In this document: positions 16,334 through 22,440 of the stretch, piece after piece | Numbering within the stretch: position 1 is the first letter of the stretch | Layout: every line of letters starts with the position of its first letter | NCBI GenBank assembly: GCA_964357355.1 | Contig: CAYHKY010000013.1 | Span: 1 to 24,949, forward strand | Length of the DNA: 24,949 nucleotides | From: CAYHKY01 sp964357355 | Lineage (GTDB): Bacteria > Patescibacteriota > Microgenomatia > UBA10105 | Direction: 5' to 3' | Program-made: the position numbers and the translations under genes | Notes under the pieces: generated by a model | Told to the model about the DNA's origin: nothing | Database searches by the model: none | The model's input: only the letters and a program-made list of their open reading frames with translations

Positions 16334-17101
16334 TTATTCTTTGGGTGTTTGAGGAAGGGGTGACGGGCTTTTTTCGACTGCTCGTTCGGCGATACGGGTA
16401 AGTTGTTGATTGGCCTCTTTGAGTGAGGACTGTAAGTGTGCAATCTCTGCCTGATAATTATTGATTGTCGCCTCAAGTGAGTTCACTTTTTGTTCCAATA
16501 GCTCTACACTTGATTTGGCGGTCTGGTTTGCGAAAGCTTTTTGGTGATTGAACTCCAGTGTCAATTCTTGAGACGTTTTTGTGACAGCTTCTTTGACCGC
16601 TTTATTCAATTCTGTTTCAAAAGTCGCTACCTTTTGTCTTAAATCTTTTAGCTCATCTTCTTGTAATTTGAGTTCGATTCGTTTTGCACTAAGTTCCATC
16701 TCAACCTTTTGTTTTTGTTCGGCGAGTTCTTCAGATTGACGTTTTTTCTGCTTATCAAATTCATAACGGTATTCCTCTTCCTCGCGTTGTCGCGCTTTTT
16801 GTGCAGCTTCTTTTTCTTGAGCCAAAGTTTGGGATTGTTTGAGATGTAGCGCATGAAGTTCTGCCAACACTTCGGTTGCCTGATCAAACTCGCGGCCAAG
16901 TTCTGCCAATTTTCCATCAAGTGTGGAATTCAAATCAGATAATTGAGAGGTAAGTTGTGATTTAAGTTGAGCGGTGGTCGTTTCGAGCTTCTTGGGAAGT
17001 GTTGCGCTCGGCAGAACTGGGGAAGATGAAAGGAGTTCTTGATATGCAGTCCAAATATCGGTTTTGGGACTTTTATAAGAAACTGATGTTTTTGTTTGCA
17101 T
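16334..17101 (-). CDS. Long coiled-coil protein of unknown function
   Basis: This is a 255-residue protein. After about 45 N-terminal residues, nearly the entire length is charged heptad-like helix rich in Glu, Lys, Gln and Ala (EKEAAQKARQREEEEYRYEF, then KQKKRQSEELAEQKQKVEME), ending in a Pro/Ser-rich tip SPSPLPQTPKE. There is no signal peptide and no membrane helix. I recognise no family beyond coiled coil. ATG 17101 is preferred over the longer frame from 17188, because a TTGACA promoter lies between them. It is divergent from the CopG gene, with a shared 116-bp control region that contains a palindrome. A structural or partner-binding role can be imagined but not shown. Confidence 0.72.
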   Translation of the reverse strand: MQTKTSVSYKSPKTDIWTAYQELLSSSPVLPSATLPKKLETTTAQLKSQLTSQLSDLNSTLDGKLAELGREFDQATEVLAELHALHLKQSQTLAQEKEAAQKARQREEEEYRYEFDKQKKRQSEELAEQKQKVEMELSAKRIELKLQEDELKDLRQKVATFETELNKAVKEAVTKTSQELTLEFNHQKAFANQTAKSSVELLEQKVNSLEATINNYQAEIAHLQSSLKEANQQLTRIAERAVEKSPSPLPQTPKE

Positions 17102-17111
17102 AATGATGCGG

Positions 17112-17139
17112 ATCGTATCATATAGTTGGGTAATGTCAA
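17112..17139 (-). promoter_or_regulatory. Promoter of the coiled-coil gene
   Basis: On the minus strand a consensus TTGACA (17134-17139) is 16 bp from TACGAT (17112-17117). The expected start is about 4 nt before the ATG at 17101, so this message too would be almost leaderless. Confidence 0.5.
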
Positions 17140-17181
17140 GTTTTTTAAACCGAAGGAAAACATGGTTGAATAGAGATGAGA

Positions 17182-17210
17182 CTGACAAATGTAATACAAT
17201 GTATTACATT
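17182..17210 (+). promoter_or_regulatory. CopG promoter with embedded perfect palindrome (operator candidate)
   Basis: CTGACA (17182-17187) is 17 bp from TACATT (17205-17210). The whole spacer and -10 box form a perfect 10-bp inverted repeat, AATGTAATAC-AAT-GTATTACATT (17188-17210). A ribbon-helix-helix protein bound here would block the promoter, so autorepression by the CopG product is the simplest reading. Confidence 0.6.
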
Positions 17211-17217
17211 GGCAATA

Positions 17218-17573
17218 TGCCTGCCAAGCCGAAACAGGACCTTATCTGGTCAGTGCCCGTGACAGCAGTGAAAAAGAAAGGAGAATTTATTATGAAAAAA
17301 ACTAAATTTGTGAGACCCAAACCAATTCCGCCATTTAAAACTCTCGATGAAGAAGCGGAATTTTGGGACACGCATGATACGTCATTACTTTTCAAAAATC
17401 CAAACATAAAGCTTTCCGATCTGCCGCTTATTGAGGATGAAAAAGAAGAAGTTCTCACGGTGAGACTTCAAAAATCCGTGAAGAAAAAGTTGGAAAAAGT
17501 CGCCCGGGCAAAAGGCATAAATCCATCAACCCTTTCAAGGATGTGGTTGATTGAGAAATTATCCCGACTTTGA
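17218..17573 (+). CDS. CopG/BrnA-like antitoxin without an adjacent toxin
   Basis: The product is 118 residues from ATG 17218 or 93 from ATG 17292. The segment FKTLDEEAEFWDTHDTSLLF is the BrnA/CopG-antitoxin N-terminal motif, and VLTVRLQKSVKKKLEKVARA followed by PSTLSRMWLIEKL is the ribbon-helix-helix domain. Start choice is open. ATG 17218 lies 7 nt after a -10 box, fitting a leaderless start. ATG 17292 has GGAG 8 nt before it and gives the usual family length. No BrnT or other recognised toxin gene is next to it, only the divergent coiled-coil gene. Its 3' end overlaps tail remnant 3 by 15 bp. Confidence 0.8.
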
Positions 17574-17826
17574 GACCCGATACTTCAAGGAAAATAATAA
17601 CGGCAGGGGAAGCAGCGCAAATCCCACAAACTCCAGAATCTGCGGCCAGAAAAGTATTATATAGATAGTTGTGGATTCATTCCATCTCCGCCTTGACTCA
17701 GTATTCGCCTTTTCGCCATCTATTAGTAGACGGCTCATACTTCATCTGGTCGGCGGACTTAGGTTCCTCCTTGAGGATCCACGCATTGGCCCAGTTGTTG
17801 ACGAGGACGTGATATACTTAAAAATC
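17559..17826 (-). pseudogene. Tail remnant 3 of a membrane glycosyltransferase
   Basis: The minus strand reads YHVLVNNWANAWILKEEPKS and then, after an in-frame TGA and a frame change in the linker, TTIYIILFWPQILEFVGFAL and PLPLLFSLK to a stop at 17559-17561. Both conserved blocks of the family are clear; the linker between them has lost the frame. The remnant starts immediately at the HEPN gene and ends inside the CopG gene, so nothing of the ~500-residue membrane body remains. Confidence 0.8.
17813..17818 (+). promoter_or_regulatory. -10 box of the HEPN-MNT operon
   Basis: TATACT ends 8 nt before the HEPN ATG at 17827. No good -35 box is at standard distance. The site lies inside the antisense of tail remnant 3. 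Confidence 0.4.
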
Positions 17827-18213
17827 ATGACCCAAGATGACTTGCTGAATCGATATCAAGAAAGTTCGAAGCGCAATCTTATCACGGGTAGGGATTTAAA
17901 AACAGGTCACCATCTTGATTGGGCGCTTTTTTTGGGACAACTAGCTTTGGAGAAATTGCTCAAAGGATTAGTGTTGAGACGGACCAAATCAGTACCCCCC
18001 AATATTCATGATTTAGTCAAACTCGCAGAACTTGCAGACCTTGCTCCTGATTTAGAAAAGAAAGAATGGTTGATAGAAATTACACGTTATCATATTCAGG
18101 CACGATATGATGATATCAAATACGAACTGTATAAGACTGCTACCGAAGAATATACTACAATATGGTTTAGTAGGATTGAGGAGTTGTACCTATGGATCAA
18201 AAATCACTATTGA
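17827..18213 (+). CDS. HEPN-domain protein of a HEPN-MNT toxin-antitoxin pair
   Basis: This is a 128-residue all-helical protein. HLDWALFLGQLALEKLLKGL, then PNIHDLVKLAELADL and IQARYDDIKYELYK, match the PF05168 HEPN branch. The ARYxD segment is its signature. I do not see the RxxxxH nuclease motif of HepT-type HEPN proteins, so this branch may act differently. ATG 17827 is chosen because a longer frame upstream would run antisense through tail remnant 3, and a -10 box lies just before this ATG. It overlaps the MNT gene by 22 bp, indicating translational coupling. It appears intact. Confidence 0.85.
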   Translation: MTQDDLLNRYQESSKRNLITGRDLKTGHHLDWALFLGQLALEKLLKGLVLRRTKSVPPNIHDLVKLAELADLAPDLEKKEWLIEITRYHIQARYDDIKYELYKTATEEYTTIWFSRIEELYLWIKNHY

Positions 18214-18521
18214 GCGATGCGCCAGAAAATTTACTCAAAAGATATAAGAAAGTATTAAAAGATAACAATGTACAGGTTGAACAGTTGATACTATTTGGTT
18301 CTTTTGCCAAAAAAACTCAGCATCCCGCCAGTGATTTGGATGTATGTGTGGTGTCAAGAGATTTTGGAAAAGATGCATTTGGTGAAATGATCATGCTTGC
18401 CAAATATGCGTCAGAGGTAGATACTCTCATCGAACCTCATCCTTATAGTCCTGCCGATTTAGCAGATAAGTGGGATCCTTTGGCGGTAGAAATAAGAAAG
18501 CACGGAATTGTGATTGAATAG
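18192..18521 (+). CDS. MNT-type nucleotidyltransferase, partner of the HEPN protein
   Basis: This is a 109-residue minimal nucleotidyltransferase of the DNA polymerase beta superfamily. LFGSFAKKTQHPASDLDVCVV contains the GS motif (36-37) and the DxD metal site (Asp48, Asp50), with a later acidic VDTLIEP strand. In HEPN-MNT pairs this partner can modify and silence the HEPN protein with a nucleotide. It overlaps the HEPN gene by 22 bp. The catalytic residues are present, so the pair looks functional. Confidence 0.86.
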   Translation: MDQKSLLSDAPENLLKRYKKVLKDNNVQVEQLILFGSFAKKTQHPASDLDVCVVSRDFGKDAFGEMIMLAKYASEVDTLIEPHPYSPADLADKWDPLAVEIRKHGIVIE

Positions 18522-18533
18522 ATTTATTTCTTC

Positions 18534-18856
18534 ATGTCGCCCAAAAAGACTATTTGCCAGCCATTGCGTGTAATCACAGATAAGCTCCTTGAACACAAAG
18601 TGACCATTAGACAGTACGGGATTCGACGAATTGGCGTTTATGGTTCAACCGTAAGAAATGAGGCCAAAGAAACGAGTGACATTGATCTTTTGGTTGATTT
18701 TACCCCACACAAAAAACCTATCGTAATTTCTGGAACAGCAGTCAATATTTTGAGAAAATGTTTGGTCGCTCGGTTGATATAGTGACGCCTCAAGCTTTAA
18801 GTCTTTACATAAAACGGCTGGTAGAGCAGGAAATCAAATATGTCCAAATCAGTTGA
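18534..18856 (+). pseudogene. MntA-like nucleotidyltransferase broken by a frameshift
   Basis: The first 60 residues are a good MNT domain: GVYGSTVRNEAKETSDIDLL has the GS motif and the DxD site. After DFTPHKK the frame runs into VISGTAVNIL and stops at 18782. In the other frame the expected continuation is plain: TYRNFWNSSQYFEKMFGRSV, DIVTPQALSLYIKRLVEQEI, KYVQIS, to TGA at 18854-18856. The junction is the A6 run at 18711-18716; one more A would restore the frame. It overlaps the following HepT-like gene by 17 bp, as in intact mntA-hepT pairs. A real mutation, slippage or a base-calling error are all possible. Confidence 0.8.
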
Positions 18857-19183
18857 AGAATATCTCCGGCATATAGTTGCTGAAATCGATTTTATCGCCG
18901 GAACCCGTGAGGAGACAACAGAGGACTAGTTCATGAGGGATGAAGTACTCCAGAGGGCTTTTGCTAGAAGTCTGGAAATCATTGGGGAAGCAGCTAAGAA
19001 TGTACCGGAAGAATACAGAAGACAACATTCTGAAGTTGATTGGAAATCTCTGGCAGGACTTCGCGACAAGTTAATTCACCATTATTTTGGAGTAGATACT
19101 CAATAGTATAGGATGTGGTTGTGAATGAGTTACCCCAAGTTCAGTTTTTATTGAGGCCGCTTATTTCTTCTGAAAATAAATAA
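18840..19183 (+). pseudogene. HepT-like HEPN toxin gene with two stops and a frameshift
   Basis: The translation from ATG 18840 follows the DUF86/HepT family: SVEEYLRHIVAEIDFI, LQRAFARSLEIIGEAAKNVP, then GLRDKLIHHYFGVDTQ. The nuclease motif RDKLIHHY (R-x4-H-x-Y) is intact. Two in-frame TAG codons (18927-18929, 19104-19106) interrupt it. A one-base deletion at about 19110 shifts the end, after which VVVNELPQVQFLLRPLI reads to the TAA at 19181-19183. With three lesions this toxin is dead unless stops are suppressed. Its 3' end overlaps tail remnant 4 by 36 bp. Confidence 0.82.
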
Positions 19184-19249
19184 AAACGGAATTGGTAGTA
19201 AGGTAAAACCGAGAAACTCCAGGAGTTGAGGCCAGAAAAAGATATAAAT

Positions 19250-19284
19250 AGTTGTAGGTGGTAAGTTGTAGGTTGTAGGTTTGA
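19250..19284. repeat. Heptad array, cluster 1 of tail 4
   Basis: Five 7-bp units of RGTTGTA type (agttgta, ggtggta, agttgta, ggttgta, ggtttga) on the plus strand, that is TACAACY on the minus strand. It lies between the NGW block and the FWPQ helix. Confidence 0.85.
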
Positions 19285-19373
19285 TAGTCCATCCATTACT
19301 CCAGTTGTTGACCAAAACATGGTCCTTCAATCGTTCTCCAAAAATGTAGGGAAACAACTTTGCTAACGTAGTT

Positions 19374-19408
19374 CTTAACTTACAACTTACATCTAATAAC
19401 TTACAACT
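19374..19408. repeat. Heptad array, cluster 2 of tail 4 (opposite orientation)
   Basis: About five units of cttaact, tacaact, tacatct, aataact, tacaact are read on the plus strand. This orientation is inverted relative to the other three clusters in this remnant. Confidence 0.75.
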
Positions 19409-19459
19409 TGGTGATTGATATGCCCACCAACCAGGATGATACGCCTGCGACAGTATTAA

Positions 19460-19487
19460 AGTTGTAGGTTGTAAGTTATAAGTTGTA
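19460..19487. repeat. Heptad array, cluster 3 of tail 4
   Basis: Units agttgta, ggttgta, agttata, agttgta, followed by a partial ggttc. It sits directly before the coding block LSQAYHPGWW. Confidence 0.8.
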
Positions 19488-19534
19488 GGTTCAGTAAAAG
19501 TCACCCAGTACTCGGCGGGGTTAGGATGGAAAAC

Positions 19535-19569
19535 GGTTTTAGGTTGTAAGTTATAGGTTGTAGGTTTCG
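19535..19569. repeat. Heptad array, cluster 4 of tail 4
   Basis: Units ggtttta, ggttgta, agttata, ggttgta, ggtttcg. It sits before the NPAEYWV block in the minus-strand frame. Confidence 0.8.
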
Positions 19570-19628
19570 GAGAAAGAGTTATAATTTGAGAATAAGCGGT
19601 TGTGAAATAGTGTGTAGATGTACTAGGA

Positions 19629-19634
19629 TAAAAT
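19629..19634 (+). promoter_or_regulatory. -10 box of the HExxH membrane protein gene
   Basis: TAAAAT ends 6 nt before the ATG at 19641, which places the expected transcription start on the A of the ATG. No convincing -35 box is seen. Confidence 0.4.
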
Positions 19635-19640
19635 ATAGAT

Positions 19641-20471
19641 ATGCCAGAAATGAATGCAGAAGCTTTTCCACAAAAATATTTGCCTCAAGTCATCTTCGAT
19701 AAAAGTATTCAGGATCCAGACATACCATATACAGTTTCTTTCGATCTGGAGTTATATGCGAAGCTCTTAAAAGAATATGGAATGCAGGATTCTGATATAG
19801 CTTCGATAAAAATTACTTTCAGGCGTAAATCAGGTATTGTTGCATTTCCCGCTGAATCTTATGTCTCTCGTTTTAAACCAAGAGAGATAGTAATGAGTTT
19901 AGATTCTGTATGGAGTACCTATCAAGCATGTTCTGATTTAGCACAAAATATTATTGAAGGTAAAATAAAAGGAAAAACAAACAGTTTTGAGTATTTTCTT
20001 AAAACAAAAAGATTAACTCCTTACTTAAGACAAGCGCCTACCGAAAGAGCTAATCGTTTCGTGAAAGAGATTATGGAGAAGGCAAAAGAGCGGGAGAGCA
20101 ACAGACGAGTACTTCATGAAAGTCGTCATGTGCTTGACAGTAAAGACAAACTAAAAAATGTGATTTCTTATTTATTATATCCGGTTGTAGCAGGAGGAAC
20201 AGGAATTGTTGCCCCGGAACTTTTTTTAAGAGTTATGGATGCGATAAACTTAATACCGTCTTCGGCTTTTTCAGAAATGAGAAATACAATGCCATATGTC
20301 ATGATTGCGGTAGCCTCTTTTATGCAGGCGTATCTATTGGTTTATCAGATTGATCCAATGGAAAGAAGTGCAAGAAAGTTTGAAAAATTACTCAATTCAA
20401 ATCCAGAGTACAGAAAGCTTTTAATACTTAGACCCAGGGATAATAATGAATTACCAACAATATCAAGTTGA
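19641..20471 (+). CDS. Membrane protein with HExxH motif, putative metallopeptidase-like
   Basis: This is a 276-residue protein that I cannot place in a named family. Residues 1-155 are soluble with no signal peptide. VLHESRHVLD contains H159-E160-x-x-H163 with Asp166, the zinc-binding pattern of zincins. Two hydrophobic segments follow (about 175-193 and 217-235), then a polar C-terminus. That order would leave the zinc motif in the cytoplasm or at the membrane face. HExxH also occurs by chance, and no third zinc ligand can be assigned. ATG 19641 follows a TAAAAT box by 6 nt, suggesting a leaderless mRNA. It converges on the minus-strand operon. Confidence 0.65.
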   Translation: MPEMNAEAFPQKYLPQVIFDKSIQDPDIPYTVSFDLELYAKLLKEYGMQDSDIASIKITFRRKSGIVAFPAESYVSRFKPREIVMSLDSVWSTYQACSDLAQNIIEGKIKGKTNSFEYFLKTKRLTPYLRQAPTERANRFVKEIMEKAKERESNRRVLHESRHVLDSKDKLKNVISYLLYPVVAGGTGIVAPELFLRVMDAINLIPSSAFSEMRNTMPYVMIAVASFMQAYLLVYQIDPMERSARKFEKLLNSNPEYRKLLILRPRDNNELPTISS

Positions 20472-20485
20472 TTACCATTAGGTAA
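20472..20485. terminator. Short hairpin between convergent genes
   Basis: TTACC-ATTA-GGTAA is a perfect 5-bp stem directly after the plus-strand stop and overlapping the minus-strand stop. The stem is AT-rich and no long T run follows, so a terminator role is weak. Confidence 0.2.
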
Positions 20486-21674
20486 AATTTAACAAATTAT
20501 AATACATCTCAACTATTTTAACCCATCTAAAATTCTCATTAATTGTCACTTGGAGTTTTTTTGCAATTTGTTTTCTTGGCTTGTAATTATTAAGAGTCCA
20601 AAGAATTGTATTTACGATTGCTTTAGAATCTTTTTTAGGTATTAATAAGCCAGTCTCTTTATGAGTAATAATTTCAGACGTTCCGGCATTATCCGTCGCG
20701 ATCACAAAACACCCACTGGCTCCTGCTTCAAGGATAGAATTGGGGAGGCCCTCACTGTGATGTGATGGATATACAAAAATATCTGTGACTCGAAGTAAAT
20801 CCCGTACTTCCAGCGGATTTAGATTACCGGTAAGAAATACTTTTTTTGTAAAGTTATCTGAAATAATTGACTTTTTAAGTCCTTCATAAAGCTCTCCGTC
20901 ACCAGCCAGGACAAAATAGATATGTTTGTTAAGTTCAGGCAGTAATTTTTTAATTGACTCATAAAGATATGTTACCCCTTTTGTCCAAATCATCCGACCA
21001 ATATAGGAAATAACTATAGCATCTTGTGACAATTGCTGGCTTACTTTTGGAATAATTTTAGAACTGGTATTTTTGGGAGAAAAATATTTTGTATCTACAC
21101 CACCGTATACGATATGAATCGATTTTTTAATTCCTAAATTCAATAAGAACTGTTTTGCTGAAATATTTGTTGTCGTGATTATATCGTAGTGATTGATTGA
21201 AATGGGAGCAATTGTTTTATCAACAAGCCAGGCAACAAATTCAATTATTTTGAATTGATGTACAGGATGAGAAGCCACATGTTCAGTAAAAATGCTTCTA
21301 GCTCCAATAGATTTTGCATAAATCCAACTCCACCAAGTTTGATCAAAAAATCTTAAGTGGGTATGGACAAAATCGTATTTGTTATACGATAATTTTCGGA
21401 GTATTTTTAGAAGTGCAAAAGGTTGGGGGACAGCAAAACGACCTCGAATAATTTCCAAGCACGGGATACGTAAAATATGTAAACCTCTATATTCTTCTTT
21501 CTCTGGTGTGTTGTCGGTGTTATAACAAAGTACATCTACTTTGACTTCAGGATGAATTGATCGAAGATGTACATAGAGCTCTTCCATGTAGCGTTGACTG
21601 CCGCCCACATGAGGGTAGAAGTAAGAAGATATTAAAAGTATTTTGATGGGCTTATTTGAACGCATAGCGAGCAT
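20478..21674 (-). CDS. GT4 (group 1) glycosyltransferase
   Basis: This is a 398-residue GT-B enzyme, or 395 if ATG 21665 is used. FYPHVGGSQRYMEEL is the N-terminal acceptor loop. YIGRMIWTKGV opens the second Rossmann domain, and HSEGLPNSILEAGASG holds the donor-site EX7E region. NAGTSEIITHKETGLLIP completes it. It is a retaining nucleotide-sugar transferase acting in the cytoplasm. It overlaps the upstream GT2 gene by up to 23 bp and is the last gene of the minus-strand operon. Confidence 0.87.
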   Translation of the reverse strand: MLAMRSNKPIKILLISSYFYPHVGGSQRYMEELYVHLRSIHPEVKVDVLCYNTDNTPEKEEYRGLHILRIPCLEIIRGRFAVPQPFALLKILRKLSYNKYDFVHTHLRFFDQTWWSWIYAKSIGARSIFTEHVASHPVHQFKIIEFVAWLVDKTIAPISINHYDIITTTNISAKQFLLNLGIKKSIHIVYGGVDTKYFSPKNTSSKIIPKVSQQLSQDAIVISYIGRMIWTKGVTYLYESIKKLLPELNKHIYFVLAGDGELYEGLKKSIISDNFTKKVFLTGNLNPLEVRDLLRVTDIFVYPSHHSEGLPNSILEAGASGCFVIATDNAGTSEIITHKETGLLIPKKDSKAIVNTILWTLNNYKPRKQIAKKLQVTINENFRWVKIVEMYYNLLNFT

Positions 21675-22440
21675 CCGCTCTTATCAGCTTACGCTTTCCA
21701 AGTGTTTCATACCAGAGTGATTTCACTTTTTGATATAATTCATTGTCATTTGTCAGCCTGCGTTTTGCTATATAAGCCAAATGAGCAAAGCCAGTTTTAA
21801 ATATTTGTTGTTTACTGGGTTCATATTCACGTTCAAAATGATGAATGTGATACTCGGTAAACCGAATCCGCGGGTTTGCCAGTGCTGCAAGTTTTATCTC
21901 AGGTGACAAGTTCCAGTCACCCTCTGTAAGATTCAGTTCATGCACAACTTCTTTTTGGACGACCCACATACCGGTCAAAATGTCTTTGATCGGATAGCCA
22001 TATAGCAGTGATATTTCCGTGTTGAGTATTTTAATACCAAGTTGTCGGGTTTTTGAGATTGCTTTAGGATTTCTCAAAGGCAACCGATTGCACGAAATAA
22101 AATTCCAATGCTCGCTCTGCATTTTTCGAACAACTATTTTTATAGCATTTAATGGATATGTATCATCTCCATCCATAGCCACAATATAATCTCCGGTTGC
22201 GTCAGCAAGTCCGGCCATGTGAGCATAGCCATAACCGATACCATTTTGGGTGCGGTTTTCATGAATGATCCGCACTCGTGTACTTGTTTTTTGAGCAACC
22301 TCAGCTGTTTTATCGTTTGAATTGTTGTCTACGATAAGAATTTCATCCACACAGCGCGGCACCTTTCTTAAAAAGGCAGCTATGATTTTTTCTTCGTTGC
22401 GGCAGGGAACGACTAAAGTGATACGTTTACCGTTAATCAT
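21652..22440 (-). CDS. GT2 glycosyltransferase, polyprenyl-phosphate sugar synthase-like
   Basis: This is a 262-residue GT-A enzyme. LVVPCRNEEKII starts the fold, VDNNSNDKT (38-46) is the nucleotide loop and MDGDDTYP (89-96) contains the DxD metal site. DILTGMWVVQKEVV is the conserved region typical of DPM1/DPG synthase-like enzymes. It probably charges polyprenyl phosphate with a sugar for the GT-C enzyme encoded just upstream, whose stop overlaps this start (ATGA). There is no C-terminal membrane domain. Confidence 0.85.
   Translation of the reverse strand: MINGKRITLVVPCRNEEKIIAAFLRKVPRCVDEILIVDNNSNDKTAEVAQKTSTRVRIIHENRTQNGIGYGYAHMAGLADATGDYIVAMDGDDTYPLNAIKIVVRKMQSEHWNFISCNRLPLRNPKAISKTRQLGIKILNTEISLLYGYPIKDILTGMWVVQKEVVHELNLTEGDWNLSPEIKLAALANPRIRFTEYHIHHFEREYEPSKQQIFKTGFAHLAYIAKRRLTNDNELYQKVKSLWYETLGKRKLIRADARYAFK

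Larger units (their letters stand above)
19148..19560 (-). pseudogene. Tail remnant 4, the longest, of a membrane glycosyltransferase
   Basis: This explains the gene-free stretch 19184-19640. The minus frame is open through NPAEYWVTF, LSQAYHPGWWAY, LFPYIFGERLKDHVLVNNWS, NGWTI and IYIFFWPQLLEFLGFTLLP to a stop at 19148-19150. These blocks match the C-terminal domain and last membrane helix of large CPR membrane glycosyltransferases (arabinofuranosyltransferase-like; my recognition, not a search). The N-terminal membrane body and start codon are missing. Four heptad arrays interrupt the coding blocks and read as PTTYNLQPTT or CKLLDVSCKL. It may be transcribed but would give only a tail fragment. 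Confidence 0.75.

Noticed and set aside
17671..17826. N-terminal extension of the HEPN protein
   Set aside because: This stretch is antisense to the conserved tail remnant 3, and a -10 box lies before ATG 17827.
18840..19183. TAG read as sense (recoding) in the HepT-like gene
   Set aside because: An additional frameshift and a broken partner gene point to decay; other genes in the window do not carry internal TAG.
19148..19504. A real 118-residue protein starting at GTG 19504
   Set aside because: The frame continues upstream of the GTG with family-matching residues (NPAEYW) and lacks the membrane body, so it is the remnant of a larger gene.
15324..19569. Heptad arrays as a CRISPR array
   Set aside because: Units are 7 bp with no spacers, no longer repeat and no cas genes nearby.
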